Assembly: GCA_943737045.1 (NCBI GenBank)
Contig: CALSFV010000079.1
Span: 276,001-340,000, forward strand
Length of the DNA: 64,000 bases
From: Parapristionchus giblindavisi
Lineage: Eukaryota > Nematoda > Chromadorea > Rhabditida > Diplogasteridae
Reading direction: 5' to 3'
Part shown: piece by piece, positions 1-13,300 of the stretch
Position numbering within the stretch: position 1 is the stretch's first letter
Layout: each line of letters begins with the position of its first letter
Made by a program: the position numbers and the translations under genes
The notes under the pieces: generated by a model
Databases searched by the model: none
The model's input: only the letters and a program-made list of their open reading frames with translations
Told to the model about the DNA's origin: nothing

Positions 1-3000
1 CCAATATGAATTCTCCGAAGACGACCCTAGTCTGGACTCGATCGTGATTTGGATTGATTCGAATGATACCGTTTGCATGACTGTCTCGATACAAGTGGCA
101 GAGGTATCGCTCGCTTATAATTCATTAGGACACTTTAAAGAGTCGTTAAGAATGATAGCGAGTGTTTAACAGCTATTCTTATCACTATTGTGACTGAAAG
201 TTCTGCAACACCTTGAAACACTGAGAGTAGTCCCCTTTATCTTTGGCGTTTCAAAACTTAGATCTTATTACATAATGAAACATCAATAGGGTCAATGATA
301 CATTATGTTAAATGAGAGGGTAGGGAATGCTGATTAGGCGAGAAACGGTGCAAGTAATGAACGAGAAAATGAATGGAAACTGAAATATTGAATTGGGTCA
401 TAGTTGGGTCAGTTCTTTGAAACATAGTTGATGATTGATGATTGTTGATGCAAGATGATTGACACAATTAGGTAGTCGAACCCACGGCCTCTGTCTGGCA
501 ATGCTCTAACTATTTACTATACGAACTGTGCAAGAAACCAATATATTTGTGTAGTCAAACAGTGTTTTTTCAGTGTCCAGTTTTCGATCTAGAGCAGAAC
601 ATCAAATCAAAGGGTATGCATCAAGTTGTCACAACATCTGGCTCGATAACTGTTTTGGTAAGAACTCCAGGGCTTTGTTGGTAATCTGTGAAACACGAGT
701 TTAGCGGGAACACTACGAGAAATTCTTTCTCATCTTCATGGTGCGACCTCACGATGACTTCTGTGATCACAGGCGAGAGGTCAATCTTAAAGAATCGGTC
801 TATTCTCTGGCCCAAGAGAAGAATTTCACTTTCATAGTGAACTCGGCACCTAAAGGTGTAGCATTTTATGTTAAATTCACACCCCATGCTAATTTTTCTT
901 TACTCATTGGCAATAATCTCTCACAGGCAGAGAAAAGGAGAGAGTGTGGCCAGAGCGGAAAGTTATAACTTAGCTCGGGGTTTCACTTTAAACAACTGCT
1001 AAAATGGTTCTTGTTTTCGGGATTAATAATCCTTATATTGGGTCCATTAGTATATCTTTTTTTTCAGCCACTCTACATCACAGAGTGATTTTCTCTACGA
1101 TAGGAGTCGCTAGTGGCGTTTTTCTGCTAGGAATTCTGCTGATATGGATGTGGGCATGTTTCGAATACACTTCCCTTGAAGATGCCGTCGAGATTATTGA
1201 GAAAGACCTTGAACGAGGTGAGTCTGTAAAGGAATAGCGGTGTATAGCTTTGACTTTGATTTCCGCACTATGGATAATGTCTTCAATGATAGAACTCGAA
1301 ACTAATTGAATCTTACAGAACCAGTAGATCTATCATACTCTCTTCAAAATGAAGACAACATAAAAATTGACAAGCAAGTAAACGAACGAGGAGAAATGGT
1401 TGACGGTTAGTTCGCTGATAAGTCATTTTTTTCAATTTTGATTAATTATCATTGAAAGATGAACTACTGAGAGGCCCTAACGCCGGCACAACCGAGGAGG
1501 AAGAAGAACCAGAAGATAAAAGACCATTCAAGGAACGTTTTGTCGCTTCCGCTTGCTATTTCAAGAACTACTTGAAACGCTCATTTGGCAACATGGGAAA
1601 GCTTCATTTGTTCGCTCTATTGGTGAGTATTTTATATTGAGCATATTGACAATGATCTCGATCTATACGGTGCTTGATATAATATGCTAACTAACAATTA
1701 AAAGAGAATGAAGAGTAGGTGAGACACAGTCCAACAGTTCAATGAGAGAATGGTGAAAATTTAAATATTGAATTATCACCCTAGTCATAGCTTTGTCAGT
1801 TCTTTGAAAAAAATAGTTGCTTGTGTTGATGCTTTCCGTTTCTTGATTATCGATTATTTTCTCAGTCGGAATGGATAACTGAGAAACGGCGAAAGAGCAA
1901 AGTTCCCTTCGAAGAGTACGACATCAGAAACCATTATACTTGGTATGAGCAAACTGTGCCTTCCATTAAAAACATGAAATTTTATCCGACAGGTCGTTGA
2001 TCTCGATTGCCTTCTACTATGCTCTCCCTGCTGTACAATTAATGCTAACGTGGCAAAATAACCACAGAAACAACGGCGATCTTGATCTTTGCTGGTAAGA
2101 ATGACCAAATGCTCTTAATTATATCGTTTGAAAGAAGAAAAATGGGGGTAGTTTAGCCTTGATAAGCCTATTCATAATCTTAGTCCTTGAATTGCGGTTT
2201 CACTCGTGCACTAAGGCATAAGAATTTGGAATTCCCGCAATAGGTGCTTATTAGATACAAGTAACATGAACCAATAAATGAATTTACGAATCTTTATAAT
2301 TCGAAAAATACTCAAGGATAAAGCATACAATTAGGACACTATAGGCTACTTTCTGACGTATTTTTCTTGTGATATTCTTCTTTTTTTTCAGGCACAACTT
2401 CCGCTGCGCCCGCCCACTCACCATATCTTCATGGGTGTTCTATGCATTCAACAATTTCTTCTCCAACGTATTCTACGTAATGTTCGGAATGCTGCTCATT
2501 TTCATCGTCTGGCTACGTGGACGAATCTTCCAAAAACTCGCAGAGAACCATGCCACCGTCGATCTTGAAAATGTGCGTTTTCTCCTATTTTTTTAAAAAA
2601 TTTTATTTTATTTTTTTTATTTATAACATTTATCAAGAGTTCGCATAGACAAGGGCTCTGATGTGCATGGAATTCCAATTCTTGCACTTAGCTTCGCTTA
2701 GAAAGTTGCATCCAACAGTCTTCCGAAAGAGGAAGACTGTTGGATGCAACTTTCTTTTTGAATATTTGCTATTTATTCCATGTTTATACTATTGATCTTC
2801 AGGTTTACGGTATGCCTCGACACAGGGGCATCATGTATTCCGTAGGTCTTGCCATAATCATGCAGGGAATTCTCTCGGCGTCTTACCATATCTGCCCATC
2901 TTCCAGAAACTTCCAATTCGGTAAATTATACTTATCATAAAGCTCATACTGTTGAAAAATGTAAATTAGAAGGCAAGGTAATGTAAGATGAATAGTTCAA

Positions 3001-6000
3001 ATTCAGATAACACCTTTATGTACGTGATGGGTATTCTTGGAATGCTGAAAATCCATCAGCTGCGTCATTCCAACAAAGTCGCCGAGGCTCACAAAGCCTT
3101 CTCTCTGGTAGCGCTGGCCATATTCGCATCGATGCTCGGCGTTGTGAGTTTCTTTAAGATTTCCATTTATCTTTGAAGATATTCCAAAGTTAACACCATA
3201 CAATTGCTATGAAAAATTCCGGTGGAATACTATGCAATCTTGTATTTCTCTCTACCCCACAAGCTCTTATTTATCTTTTATTTCAAATGTTGTCGCATCG
3301 TATTGATGTATGATAAATTAAATTAAATTAAATTAAATTTGCAGTACTTCAACACTCATTCGTACATGAACTTATTCGTCATCGTTTACCTGAATGTCAT
3401 GATAATGGTCTCCGGCGAATTCTACTTCCATGTAAGATAATTTTAATATTTGCATGTTCCCTATCGATGACCAAATAATACTGAAAACTAATTGTAATGA
3501 AAGTAAAATTCAATTATAGGACGAGGAATCGTCTTCGACGGAGAAATATTTCAAAGTTCTCATGCGTATCTCACTGTTCTTCCGGTCATTCATTGTAAGA
3601 TCATTTGTCTCATTTCATAAAAAGTATATTTTGTTAAAATTTAATATAATATCTTTCTGTCTTTAAATAAAAATCTAATATTATCCACAATTGCAGACAG
3701 ATTTCCGTGCCACCGTCAAGACCTGTTTCCATTTCGTTCTCAGCATTGTCCTATTGACAGCATCAGTGGCTCTTCTGCTCTTCCAACTTGTCTCACATCC
3801 CATGATTTTCTTGGTGAGCAAGTTGAAATTACCAAGGTCAATCGATGTTTTGTTCAGTTCAAACGCAAACTTGGGATACTGCAAAAGTTGACGCCGCGAG
3901 AGCTCTTCAAGGCGAAAAATCTTGATATCAATGAGGTAATTGACGTTATTTATATGTTAAAATGTAACATGTAGACCGACATGTCGACGAAAACGTGAAG
4001 ATCGTAACGTGCAGATACAGTACCGTGCAAAAGCCTACCCACTTTTGCTGTTTTCCGGCGTAACTTTTTTTTCAAATTCAATCGATCATGATCAGAATTT
4101 CGGGGATTTTATGAGAGTGTTTCGACGAGTTTTACACAAAAATCATCAAGATTGAATTTTTTTTCGAATGTACCACATAGAGACCAGGGGTGTGCATTTC
4201 TCGTTTCTCGATTTCTCGAATTTCTCGATTTCTCGATTTTTTTCGAGAAAATTTCTCGTCGAGAAATTTCTCGATTTTTATTCGAAAAATTCGAGAAAAA
4301 CTTAAATTTTAAAATAGATTTAAATTTCTATCAACAGTGAAATATGTGCTTAATAAATTCCCTTTTATAGTCAAATTGCGTCACTGCATTGTCTTATTGA
4401 TTGCAAATTGCCAAATAGAAGTTCAATTCTCTTATTTTTCTTACATTTGTTAGTGTTAATATATCTCCTTGGTCTAAAATAAACACATCTAAAATATTCA
4501 GGTTTCATATATTCACTGTTATTATCATTGTTTTGGCAATGTTATCATCTATAAATGTTGTTATTGATGGAAAAGGGATAAAAAGTTATGAAAGCGCATT
4601 TTATTAAATTTTTATAATTTTTCTCGATTTTTCTCGAATTTCTCGGATTTCTCGAAAAAAATAAATCGAGAAATCTTATTTGAGAAATTTTTCTCGAAAA
4701 TTTTTTCTCGCACACCCCTGATAGAGACATAACATGTAGACCATCACTTTTTGGTCCTTTACAAGAACATATCGAGTCAGAATTGTGTGGATTAAATATT
4801 AACGTTAGAAAAAAACGTGAATATGGATCATTACAGAAACGTTTCAATTTCCTCGTCTTTGCGAATGTGGTCAACATAGGCATCATCGTAGCTGGCATGC
4901 AACATCTCTCTCATGACATTCCCACATTCATTCTCTTCTTGACCATTGTCAACTTCCTTCTCTATCTGGCATATTTTCTACTCTGGAAAGCAAGTTTATA
5001 ATTATAAAATTATAGGTTATGCATCGTTACATTAGCCTTACGTTCATACGCCGTAACCTCCTCCACCGCGTCTCCGTTGATACATCGGAGGTTACGGCGT
5101 ATGCACGTAAGGCAAATGTAGCGATGCGTTGTACTAAACAATTTACAAAGTTTTTTTTTCGATCCAAGAAAACCGAATAAGTATACCATTGAACGTATTT
5201 AAACGACCTAGTTGTTCAAGTAATATCGAAGCATATTTTAGACTGCTCATGGCGAGAATGCGAGCGTATCCGCAAAGCTGTTCTTCTTGATCGGTCTAGT
5301 GCTATGGATCAATGGACTCCTTCATTACAGACGAAATGTGTCGATGTGGGCGGTAAGTCGATGTGTTAATGATAAAATCAACAATAAGAAAAATAAGAGA
5401 GGTATGAAAGCAAATTTTAGTTAAAGATGGAGACCCACGAGTTTTTTTCGTAATAAGACTGTTCGGATAGTATGATAGAGATTCATCACACGAATCGAAA
5501 GACATATCTGATATTGATTCCCGATATGTTTAAAGCTCACTATGAGCATTGAAAGTACAACTTTCAAGGCATGTAGAGAGTGCTCATCGAATTTGCATAC
5601 TTTCTCTTTCATTTTCTCATTATCCCTTACGCCAATTACCATATAATATAAACAATAGCCAGCATGCTTATCGTGGCGGGAGTCAGTCATGCCAACTCAT
5701 GGGTCCCCTTCTTTAAAAAGGCAATGAATTAACAACTCCATTCAAGAAAAAATAGATCAAAATCGTGTGGGTTTTTCGAGCTTCCACGATCTAGTTTATT
5801 TTGTAGAAAAATGATAATCGTTGGAGACTAAATTGTCAAATTTTAGAAGTCTATTGAAGTGATTTTAAAGTGGATTTTTTTGTTTTAATATATGATTTTG
5901 GTCCTTCAGCAATCACCGGCCACTTCACGATCGTACAACAGGGAGTGCGTTCTGTTCAGCTTCTATGATAATCACGACATCTGGCATATCCTATCCGCCG

Positions 6001-6086
6001 TGGCTCTTTTCTTCTCATTCGCAGCCATTGAATGTCTTGATGATGATCTTCTCACTGTGAGGAGGGACAAAATCGAAAAGTTCTAA
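1..6086 (+). CDS. sid-1-like: SID-1/SIDT family dsRNA channel, paralog A (5' end outside window)
   Basis: Multipass membrane protein of the SID-1/SIDT/CHUP-1 family, which moves dsRNA or cholesterol across membranes. Exons: 1-103, 705-855, 1068-1217, 1319-1405, 1459-1622, 1866-1942, 1993-2094, 2392-2572, 2803-2920, 3007-3143, 3345-3431, 3520-3594, 3697-3813, 3858-3935, 4837-4989, 5242-5352, 5910-6086; reading phase agrees across every junction. Exons 1-2 are the end of the ectodomain, exon 3 holds the first membrane helix, exons 4-6 a charged loop, and the rest about nine more helices. Family hallmarks are SASYHICPS and NFQF in exon 9, and HDIWH and DDDLLTVRRDKIEKF at the C-terminus. A short exon may be missed between 103 and 705. 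Intron 15 uses a GC donor at 4990. Exons 12-14 add a helix that paralog B lacks. Introns hold SINE bodies, TTAA and hAT MITEs and a short hairpin. No break seen. Confidence 0.9.
475..545 (-). repeat. tRNA-headed SINE, copy in SID-1 paralog A (head)
   Basis: Minus strand shows TAGTTAGAGCATTGCCAGA (A-box-like) followed by GTGGGTTCGACTACC (B box). A body continues to about 320 (GTTTCAAAGAACTGACCC), related sequence being at 1690-1835 and weakly at 8115-8180. Not a functional tRNA: no acceptor stem. Confidence 0.65.
871..991. mobile_element. TTAA MITE, CACACCCCAAGC family
   Basis: TTAA-bounded foldback with ACACCCCATGCTAAT on the left and TTAGCTCGGGGTTTCACTTTAA on the right. Lies in intron 2 of SID-1 paralog A. 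Other copies: 13478, 58556, 59612, 59860, 60811, 62359. Confidence 0.7.
1690..1835 (-). repeat. Body of the same SINE, headless copy
   Basis: Shares ATATTGAATT, GTCATAG, GTCAGTTCTTTGAAA and the following ATAGTTG with 380-440. In intron 5 of SID-1 paralog A. Confidence 0.5.
2701..2754 (+). repeat. Perfect 24-bp intronic hairpin
   Basis: GAAAGTTGCATCCAACAGTC TTCC (2701-2724) is exactly complementary to 2731-2754, with a 6-nt loop GAAAGA. In intron 8 of SID-1 paralog A, 48 nt before the exon 9 acceptor dinucleotide. Confidence 0.85.
3215..3340 (+). repeat. Retroelement 3' end with (TTAAA)n tail
   Basis: CTCTACCCCACAAGCTCTTA, TTTCAAATGTTG and TTGATGTATGATAAATT precede a run of AATTA units. Inverted copies of the same end lie at 10141-10240 and 61395-61480. 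The tail ends at the polypyrimidine-poor acceptor of exon 11. Confidence 0.65.
4185..4720. mobile_element. hAT-type MITE with 8-bp target duplication and iterated TTTCTCGA
   Basis: Ends CAGGGGTGTGC (4185) and GCACACCCCTG (4720) are perfect inverted repeats of the hAT type. They are flanked on both sides by ATAGAGAC, an exact 8-bp target-site duplication (4177-4184, 4721-4728). Both ends are built from TTTCTCGA/TCGAGAAA iterations. Located in intron 14 of SID-1 paralog A. Confidence 0.9.
5020..5127. mobile_element. Foldback MITE, TGCATCGTTACATTTGCC family
   Basis: GCATCGTTACATTAGCCTTACG and GTAAGGCAAATGTAGCGATGC pair; the centre is CGCCGTAACCTCC / GGAGGTTACGGCG. Intron 15 of SID-1 paralog A. 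Confidence 0.85.
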
Positions 6087-6135
6087 AATAATATTCATCA
6101 CTACTTGTACATGATCAATTGTTGCATTGATAAAT

Positions 6136-6482
6136 TATTAAAGATGGAGGCCCTCGAATGTCTATGCAAATGTATAACATATCTATTATGCAAGGGACAA
6201 GTGATATGCAAGAAATTAGCACGACCATTCATCAATCCCATAGTGCAGTGGTAAAAGTGCTCTCTAGTAAGCGTAACATCGCGGGTTCGAAACCTATTGC
6301 TGAACTTTCCTATTTTCAAAATTTCGCGCCTTTGCCTGTACATCAAGCATGTATTCATTCATGATTCTAGCGATCAATAAGCTAAATTAGCATAAACTAA
6401 TTTATGTAAGGGATGCAGAATAACTTTTGCTATCTTTCTGACTTCACAGTTTGTTCACGAAAATATTCGCCGGACACCACCT
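6136..6482 (+). mobile_element. TTAA MITE carrying a tRNA-like segment, copy 1
   Basis: Ends TTAAAGATGGAGGCCC and GGACACCACCTTTAA form inverted repeats inside a TTAA duplication. Inside, 6242-6300 has a tRNA-like promoter: TAGTGCAGTGGTAAAAGTG resembles an A box and GCGGGTTCGAAACC a B box. Lies just after the stop of SID-1 paralog A; the related 3' flank at 47.4-47.6 kb lacks it, so it is an insertion. Confidence 0.8.
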
Positions 6483-7013
6483 TTAAGTTTATTATATATA
6501 TTGTAAAGTCAAGTGGAGGAACGTTTGATCTTAGTAATAAAATATAAGACATTGGTGTCAGCAAGAAAGTGATTACTTTATTGATATGTTTACATGCCAA
6601 CTAGCTACGCGAGTTTCGAAATTGGTAAGATTCACTATAAAAATGAATTCTCTTCTTTTGCCAGACGTTTGCATTGAGTTATGCACGATATTGAACTGTT
6701 TTGTGTTGGACATGTGTTTTTTTTACTTTTCCAAGACGTTAATCTTGATGTTAATAAGTTGCTTTCCTCCTCAAAGTTTCAGCATTTCAGCATTGTTTTT
6801 TTTAAAATTACCAAACGGTTTTTTTTCGTTATGACCTTTGCCAAAGTTATCCTATCCGAATGAATTGTCAGTGTATATGCTTCGACTTATCGAACGACAT
6901 GTCATAGTCGGTGACATCCGGAAGGCAAAGTAACATTCCGATCCAACCATATCAATGCACACAACAATAACCAAGCTATGATTACTTTCATGACTGTATT
7001 GAAAAATGATGGA

Positions 7014-7182
7014 CTAGGGTTGGCTATTCGCATTGCGGGTTGCGGGCCTGCATTGCTCGTAAAATCATTGCGGTCCCGCCATGATCGCTCCCACTACCTC
7101 TCCACTCTCACCGAGGTTGCGGACCCGCAACGATTTTACGACGTGCCATTGCGGGCCCGTAACCCCCGAATAACCAACTCTA
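7014..7182. mobile_element. GCGGGCCCGCAA foldback MITE, copy 1
   Basis: Ends CTAGGGTTGGCTATTCG and CGAATAACCAACTCTA pair; inside are TTGCGGGCCTGCA and TTGCGGGCCCGTAA palindromes. Between the two SID-1 paralogs. Confidence 0.75.
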
Positions 7183-7395
7183 TTATAGACAATATCGATT
7201 GTTTTACGCCTTCAAATTTCGAATGCTAAATAAGCAATTTTGCAATTACCTTTAAATAATTTTAACCAACGCTATGAAGGAAAAACAGGAAAAAATGAAA
7301 CAGATTTTTCAAGTACGCTTTGAATCATTAGTCTTTGTGGAGTGTAAGACCGTAGCTAGAGCGGTATCTCAAATTTGCAACGAATGATCTTTTAG

Positions 7396-10300
7396 ATGTA
7401 CACATTCTTGCTGCTCTTCCTGCTCATACCTCTCAGCTCTCGTTGCTCTGACGTGAATCGGGGGACCGTAGGAAAGACAGTTTCCGGCAAAACTGTTAAC
7501 AATCGAGAAATCGCCTACGAATTTACAATTAGCAGGGTTGGTTTATTCCTTTAGCATTTTGTCCTAATTAATTTCGAGTATTGAAATTTGATCGAAATTT
7601 TTAACGAAATATTCGCTGTTAAAAACAGAAGAAATACCTTTGTGAGCAATTGTCATTGAGATCCGATATGCTAAACTTTAACGTTCTATTGAAAGATGAA
7701 ATTCGTTTTGTTATGCTGTTCCGTTCCGCTTGACAAAAAATGTAATATCATGGTGACGAAATAAGGGTAGATAATAATTATAATTTGCATAGAATGACAC
7801 GATGCGAGTACAAGTATCAACTACTAGCGACGGAACAGTCGAGTTTCCTCTAATAACTGTAATACGTCAACCAGCAGCTGTCATCTCTACTCAGGTACAA
7901 AAAATCATCAAATTTTTCTGATTTTTGAGAAATGTTGTTCTTTTCTTACCACAATACATGGTAAGACATGTGCGCGCAACATATAAAAAAATTACGCTGA
8001 ATGATTTCCGATACTGTACTGTGCTGGAATGCTCTTCCAGAGATGAAAACTTCTCTTTGGGTTTGTGATGTGGTATTTCATTTGCTCAACGGGGGCTGGC
8101 GGTATTCTTTTAAGAAAATACTGAGGCAGGGTAGGTAAGAAAATGGCGTAAACAATGATAAAAGACCAATGAGTGAGAGTGAATATGAATCATACCAATA
8201 TCGATTGATGTATTATTCCTACAGTATCATTATCATTATCAATATTCAGTGTCATTAGAATGAGTCACAAGTCATCCTTTGTGTTATTAAAAAGACTGAT
8301 AAATAACACTCTAGCACTTTGATCTTTAAGAACCCTCAATAATTTGTATTGGGCATTTTTTGGGAAAACAACTTAGAATAAAAAAAATTAAAAGGTTAAA
8401 CAACTTAAACTTAACTTAAACTTAAAAATTAAAATCAACAACATTTTGACATTTTTGATATTTGACATTGAACAACTTTATCAGCTAATAGGTGTTTCGT
8501 AGCTGGGTTGCCATGAAATTTCTCCATTCCGAACGATTGTGCCTCGCAATTTGCATGAATTGAGGACCAGCAGCCTTCACGAAATCGTCCCTCCATCTCT
8601 TGACTGGGCGTCCCTGTTTCCTCTTGCAACTGGGGGTCCAATTGAGCACACTCAGCGACGAAATCATGAACAACTTAATATTAAAATATTATAATCTTTC
8701 AGACACCGATCAACGTCGAAAATCACATTTACAATAGCACAGCACGCACAATCTGTCCCTCGTATCAACTCACAAACTACTCTGCGGAAAACGTCACGAT
8801 TATCGTGGAGCTGAGCAGCTATACTCCACTTCACTATACGCTTAACGCGACGATCGTTGAAGATTTCGTGATCGAGTGAGTGTTAAAATCTGGGCTCTTA
8901 ACGGCGTATGTTTTCACGCTAATTTGTCCAGGAAGAGTGGGACACTATCTGCAATCTCTAATGCATCGCTACATTTGCATTATGTGCCTACGCCGTAACC
9001 TCCACCGTAACGACGGAAACGCGGCGGAGGGGGTACGGCGTAGACACGTAAGGAAAATGTAGCACTGTGTAACGAATTACGCATGAAATACAATAAATAT
9101 ACCGCAGTCGCCATGCAGTTTTGCCAAATCAATGATTTTAATTGTATTTTAATAGAATCAATATAATATCATGTTCCTTTTCTCTTTAAATTATCCCATG
9201 TCTCGTTGCGCCTCAGGCGTAGTTAAATAAATAAATAAATGAATGAATAAATAATTTATTTACATGATCGACCTTCAGACTGAACAAACCCGTCGCAACA
9301 TCGGCTACCGTCTCTCAGCCAGTCTTCTATCAATTCGAGTTTCCTGATAATGTCGATTCCATTGCTCTGTGGATCGACTCTGAAGACGACATCTGCATGA
9401 CGGTCACGGTTCATGAAGCTGGGGTAGTGATTTTAAAGGGACGGTATCCCTTGGAGAATTATACGTTCAAATTGGCGGGAGATCCCCATACGGAAAAGTC
9501 GAACTAGAGCATTTCAAAGAAATCAGCAAAAATCACGACCCAATCTGGTATTTGAACCCTTCAGGCACGGCGAAAGAGAGCGCCCTAGACCACTCGGCCA
9601 ATTAGAGATGTGAGCGCTTTGTTGGAAAGTGATATGTCTGTCCAAGATGCGACACATTTGCATAGACGGGTTATATTAAGAGGCATCATAGATATTCACT
9701 ATGTAAATCAAATTTCGATTAGCATACACTGCATGAATATGTGATTTGCATCGAATATCGATGCTCCAGCCAAGCTCCAGCGTGGAAATCAATCACGCAT
9801 TTGTTAAACTACAGTATGATAGTTCGTCAATTCGTGGTGGGACAAAATTTCACTTTCGAACATTTTCGAAATTTCAATCAATATATTTATGGGAAACTCT
9901 CCCTTTAACTGTTAAAAACTCCAAAATGTTATACAAACAATTTGTACTCTTTTGGCTGTTTATATCCCCTCTCTCCCTTTGTCAGTAAAATATCTGTGAA
10001 TATAAATTTGATGGCATAAATTAGGACATAAATCGTTTGTAGTGTCCCGTATTGGACATGGAGCGGATAGTGCGAGGAACGGACAAACGCCAAACAATGA
10101 CGAGATCGGGAGCGATCACACTCAGAGTGAGATACTGTCTTAATTTAATTTAATTTAATTTAATTTAATTTAATTTATCATACATCAATAACATTTGAAA
10201 TAACAGACAAGTAAGAGCTCGTGGGGTAGAGAGGAAAAACGAGAGTGGAAGTGCAGCTCATACAAGGACTCTGTCGTGTATCAAAGATCAAACGGCGTGT

Positions 10301-13300
10301 AGCTGTTTATTCAATCAGCGAAGCCGATCTTACAATTTTACAATGTAATAGTCTTTATCAAGTACAGAACCATTGGGGAGGGAATGGTTACCGCTAAACG
10401 ATCGATTAACATGGGTGTGCTGAGGTCGCATACAAGGAGTACTTCTGAATAATCCTTCGTTCGTTTTCTTCAGATCATCTATCGAAGACCAATCCGCAAA
10501 AATACTTTATTCCTGTTAATGTTTCTCAACATGAGAATGATTGCAGAGAGAACCATACAAGAAGCTGTTCATATTGTTCATTGTTCACACACACGATGAC
10601 CTATGCACGAATGTGAAGTCTGAACAGCACGCAGTAGCGGTTCATGCGAGTAATCGCCGCAAGAATTTCACATTTGAAGTACATCCAGCACCCAGTGGTG
10701 AGCATGCATATATGCATCAGTGTGAAGATTAAAGGGAGCGTAACCTCACTCAATGGCCTCTTCATTGCGCACACTATTTCTCTGGTCTCTAACAACGAGA
10801 AAGCATTGCGCGTCGAAGAGACCATTGAGTGAGATTACGCTCCCTTTAATGCATCATTATCTATGCCTTACGTGCCGACGCGGTCACCCTGTCGCCGCGT
10901 CCCCGTCGTTACGGCGGAGGTTACGGCGTCGGCACGAAAGGCAAATGTAACGATGCATAACACATTAATAGTGTAATATTTGAATAGTTAAGGTCCTACG
11001 CTTCTTTACATAATAATGTTCATTGTTCTGCCAGTGGCCATTGGAGGCCCAATACTATTCTGGCGTGAATACCGTGACTACGTGCACATTCACAATCATT
11101 TAAGCGAAATAACAGGTAAGCGTGACGAATTTATTTATTTATTTCGTAATAGAAATTGCATTAATGGTAATTGCATTAATGGCAAAGGGAAGAAGGAGTG
11201 TCATTCTCCTTTCTGTTTGATAACCGAATTCTGGAATGCTACTAGTATTCAGTTATGTATATAGCTTCTATTCAGGACGTGAAAAGATTCAAGGATCAAT
11301 TGATCAACCGATTAATTTCCCTGGTCGGAATCGCAGAGAATACACAGACGCACTCCACTCGAATGAGATAAATCTGGAAGAAAGTAAATATTATTAATAT
11401 TTTTAATTATTCGACCCACTTTGTCAGTGATTTATTAGTGAGAATGCCATTGTTCGTGACACACATGCAGGACTGCAAAAGCGATTCATAATGCAAAGAG
11501 ACAAAATCCCTAATGCACTGTTACATTTGCCTTACGGCGTAGCCACGTAAAGCAAATGTAACAGTGCATAACAGCGTCTCACTACCGAATTCTTCCCTCA
11601 TGGGTAAGGGAAGACCTGTTGGAAAGCCCCCTACTCGTTGGCGAGATGACCTAAGGAAGAGAATCGGTAAAGGATGGTGGAATATGCCCTACTCCCAATG
11701 GCTAACAACCATATCCCAGCACACCACAGTGTGAACCTGATAAATATTGTATTGTATTGTATGGGTATGGGAATCATTCCATTATAGATTAGGGAATAGG
11801 GTCGAATTCCCTTCTCTATGAGGGAAGAATTCCGTAGCGAGACTATTTTAGGGAAAGTTTTCCTTATAGATCAGGGATAGTTCGGCGAGTGTGCACACTT
11901 ATTACAGCGAGCTACCCATCAATGGAAAACGACGATTGCTTAAGTCCGTCTCTGGCTGGAGCACCTGTTCGAGACTGTGCTTCTGGTCCTACCGAAACAC
12001 AATACAGACCAGTATGAAATACATTACATGAATACTTTCATTTTTTTTTAATTTTCAGACTACAGCTCCAACGAATACAATTGCCGACCAATCTGGAACT
12101 TCCTTTTCCACGTATGTCAATAGAATAAATTCTTATTGGTGACGCGATAGCACTCGCAGACTCTGCAAAATATCCCTTTTTATTGGGGAAATATGATCCG
12201 CTAATGGAATTATTTCTTCACAGGCGTGCTCGTATTTAACCAATCGAAATTTTCTCTGTGTTGCAGCATTCCTGAACTCTAAAATGTTATGCTACATAGC
12301 TATACCAAAATGAGCAAATGCTATGCCAAAAAGCTACATAGCTTCTTATTTTCCCTTCTGAGAACAACTATAATAACATATGTCATGAAATAGCGCAAAA
12401 GTATTGTCCGTATAAAATGTACTTGCATAATTACATTGCTACTGCTGCTAAACAGAGGAAGAACTATCGATTAACTCCGCACTCTTTCCTCCTTTCCTTC
12501 CTCGCTCTCTCTCTGATCTACCTACTATCTCACCGGTGTTCTCTCTCTAAACATAGTAATTCATTGTGGCAGTGGTTGGCTACTCTCGTACCAAATAAAG
12601 AAGTGTATTTTATACGGTCAATATCTATGCACCATTTTCAGATTACTTATTGCGACTGCTTTCTACTATACTCTGCCGGCGATTCAACAAGTCATTGCCT
12701 GGCAGGATAAGATGTATCTGACAGGCAATTTTGACACTTGCTGGTATGTTCAAAGAATTTTCTCTCTTTCTCACTCCATTTTTTGTTGAAATTCATACTG
12801 TCTATACAACATGTTCTGGCACTACTCTAGAACACCGGAACTGAGCACCGGGCCATTCCAAAAGGATGAGAAAAATAAAATATGTACGAAGAAAATAGTC
12901 TTTTATTATAGACTATTCGGTTTTCTAGAAGTGCCCATGTTCTTTATTTTTTATTTTTTAAAATTCTTTATTTGTAGAGTGCGTCTTTTAGGTACAATTT
13001 CCGATGTGCGAGACCATTCTCAATCTTTTACGCGGCAAACAACCTGCTATCCAACTTCTTCTACATTTCTTTCGGAATACTTTATCACATCAAGATTCGA
13101 CTAAGAAGGCATTATCATCGAAAGCTATGCGAAATTTTCGCAATGATCGATTATGAGAATGTAAGCTATTCAAATTTAACGAAGAATTGCTTTGCATCTA
13201 AGGAGAACAGCAAGGCTCAAAACAATTTTCCACACTTTCTAGTTTTCGTTCGTAGATAAAGACAATATTGTTCACACGATATGCCTAAAAATTATTTAAA

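Noticed and set aside
9530..9612. tRNA-Leu or tRNA-Ser gene
   Set aside because: D-arm and B box fit, but acceptor and T-stem do not pair; body matches another SINE copy.
11908..12111. Alternative frame in the loop of SID-1 paralog B with basic, Trp-rich sequence
   Set aside because: It resembles SIDT loops slightly better, but splice phases at both sides support the other frame.
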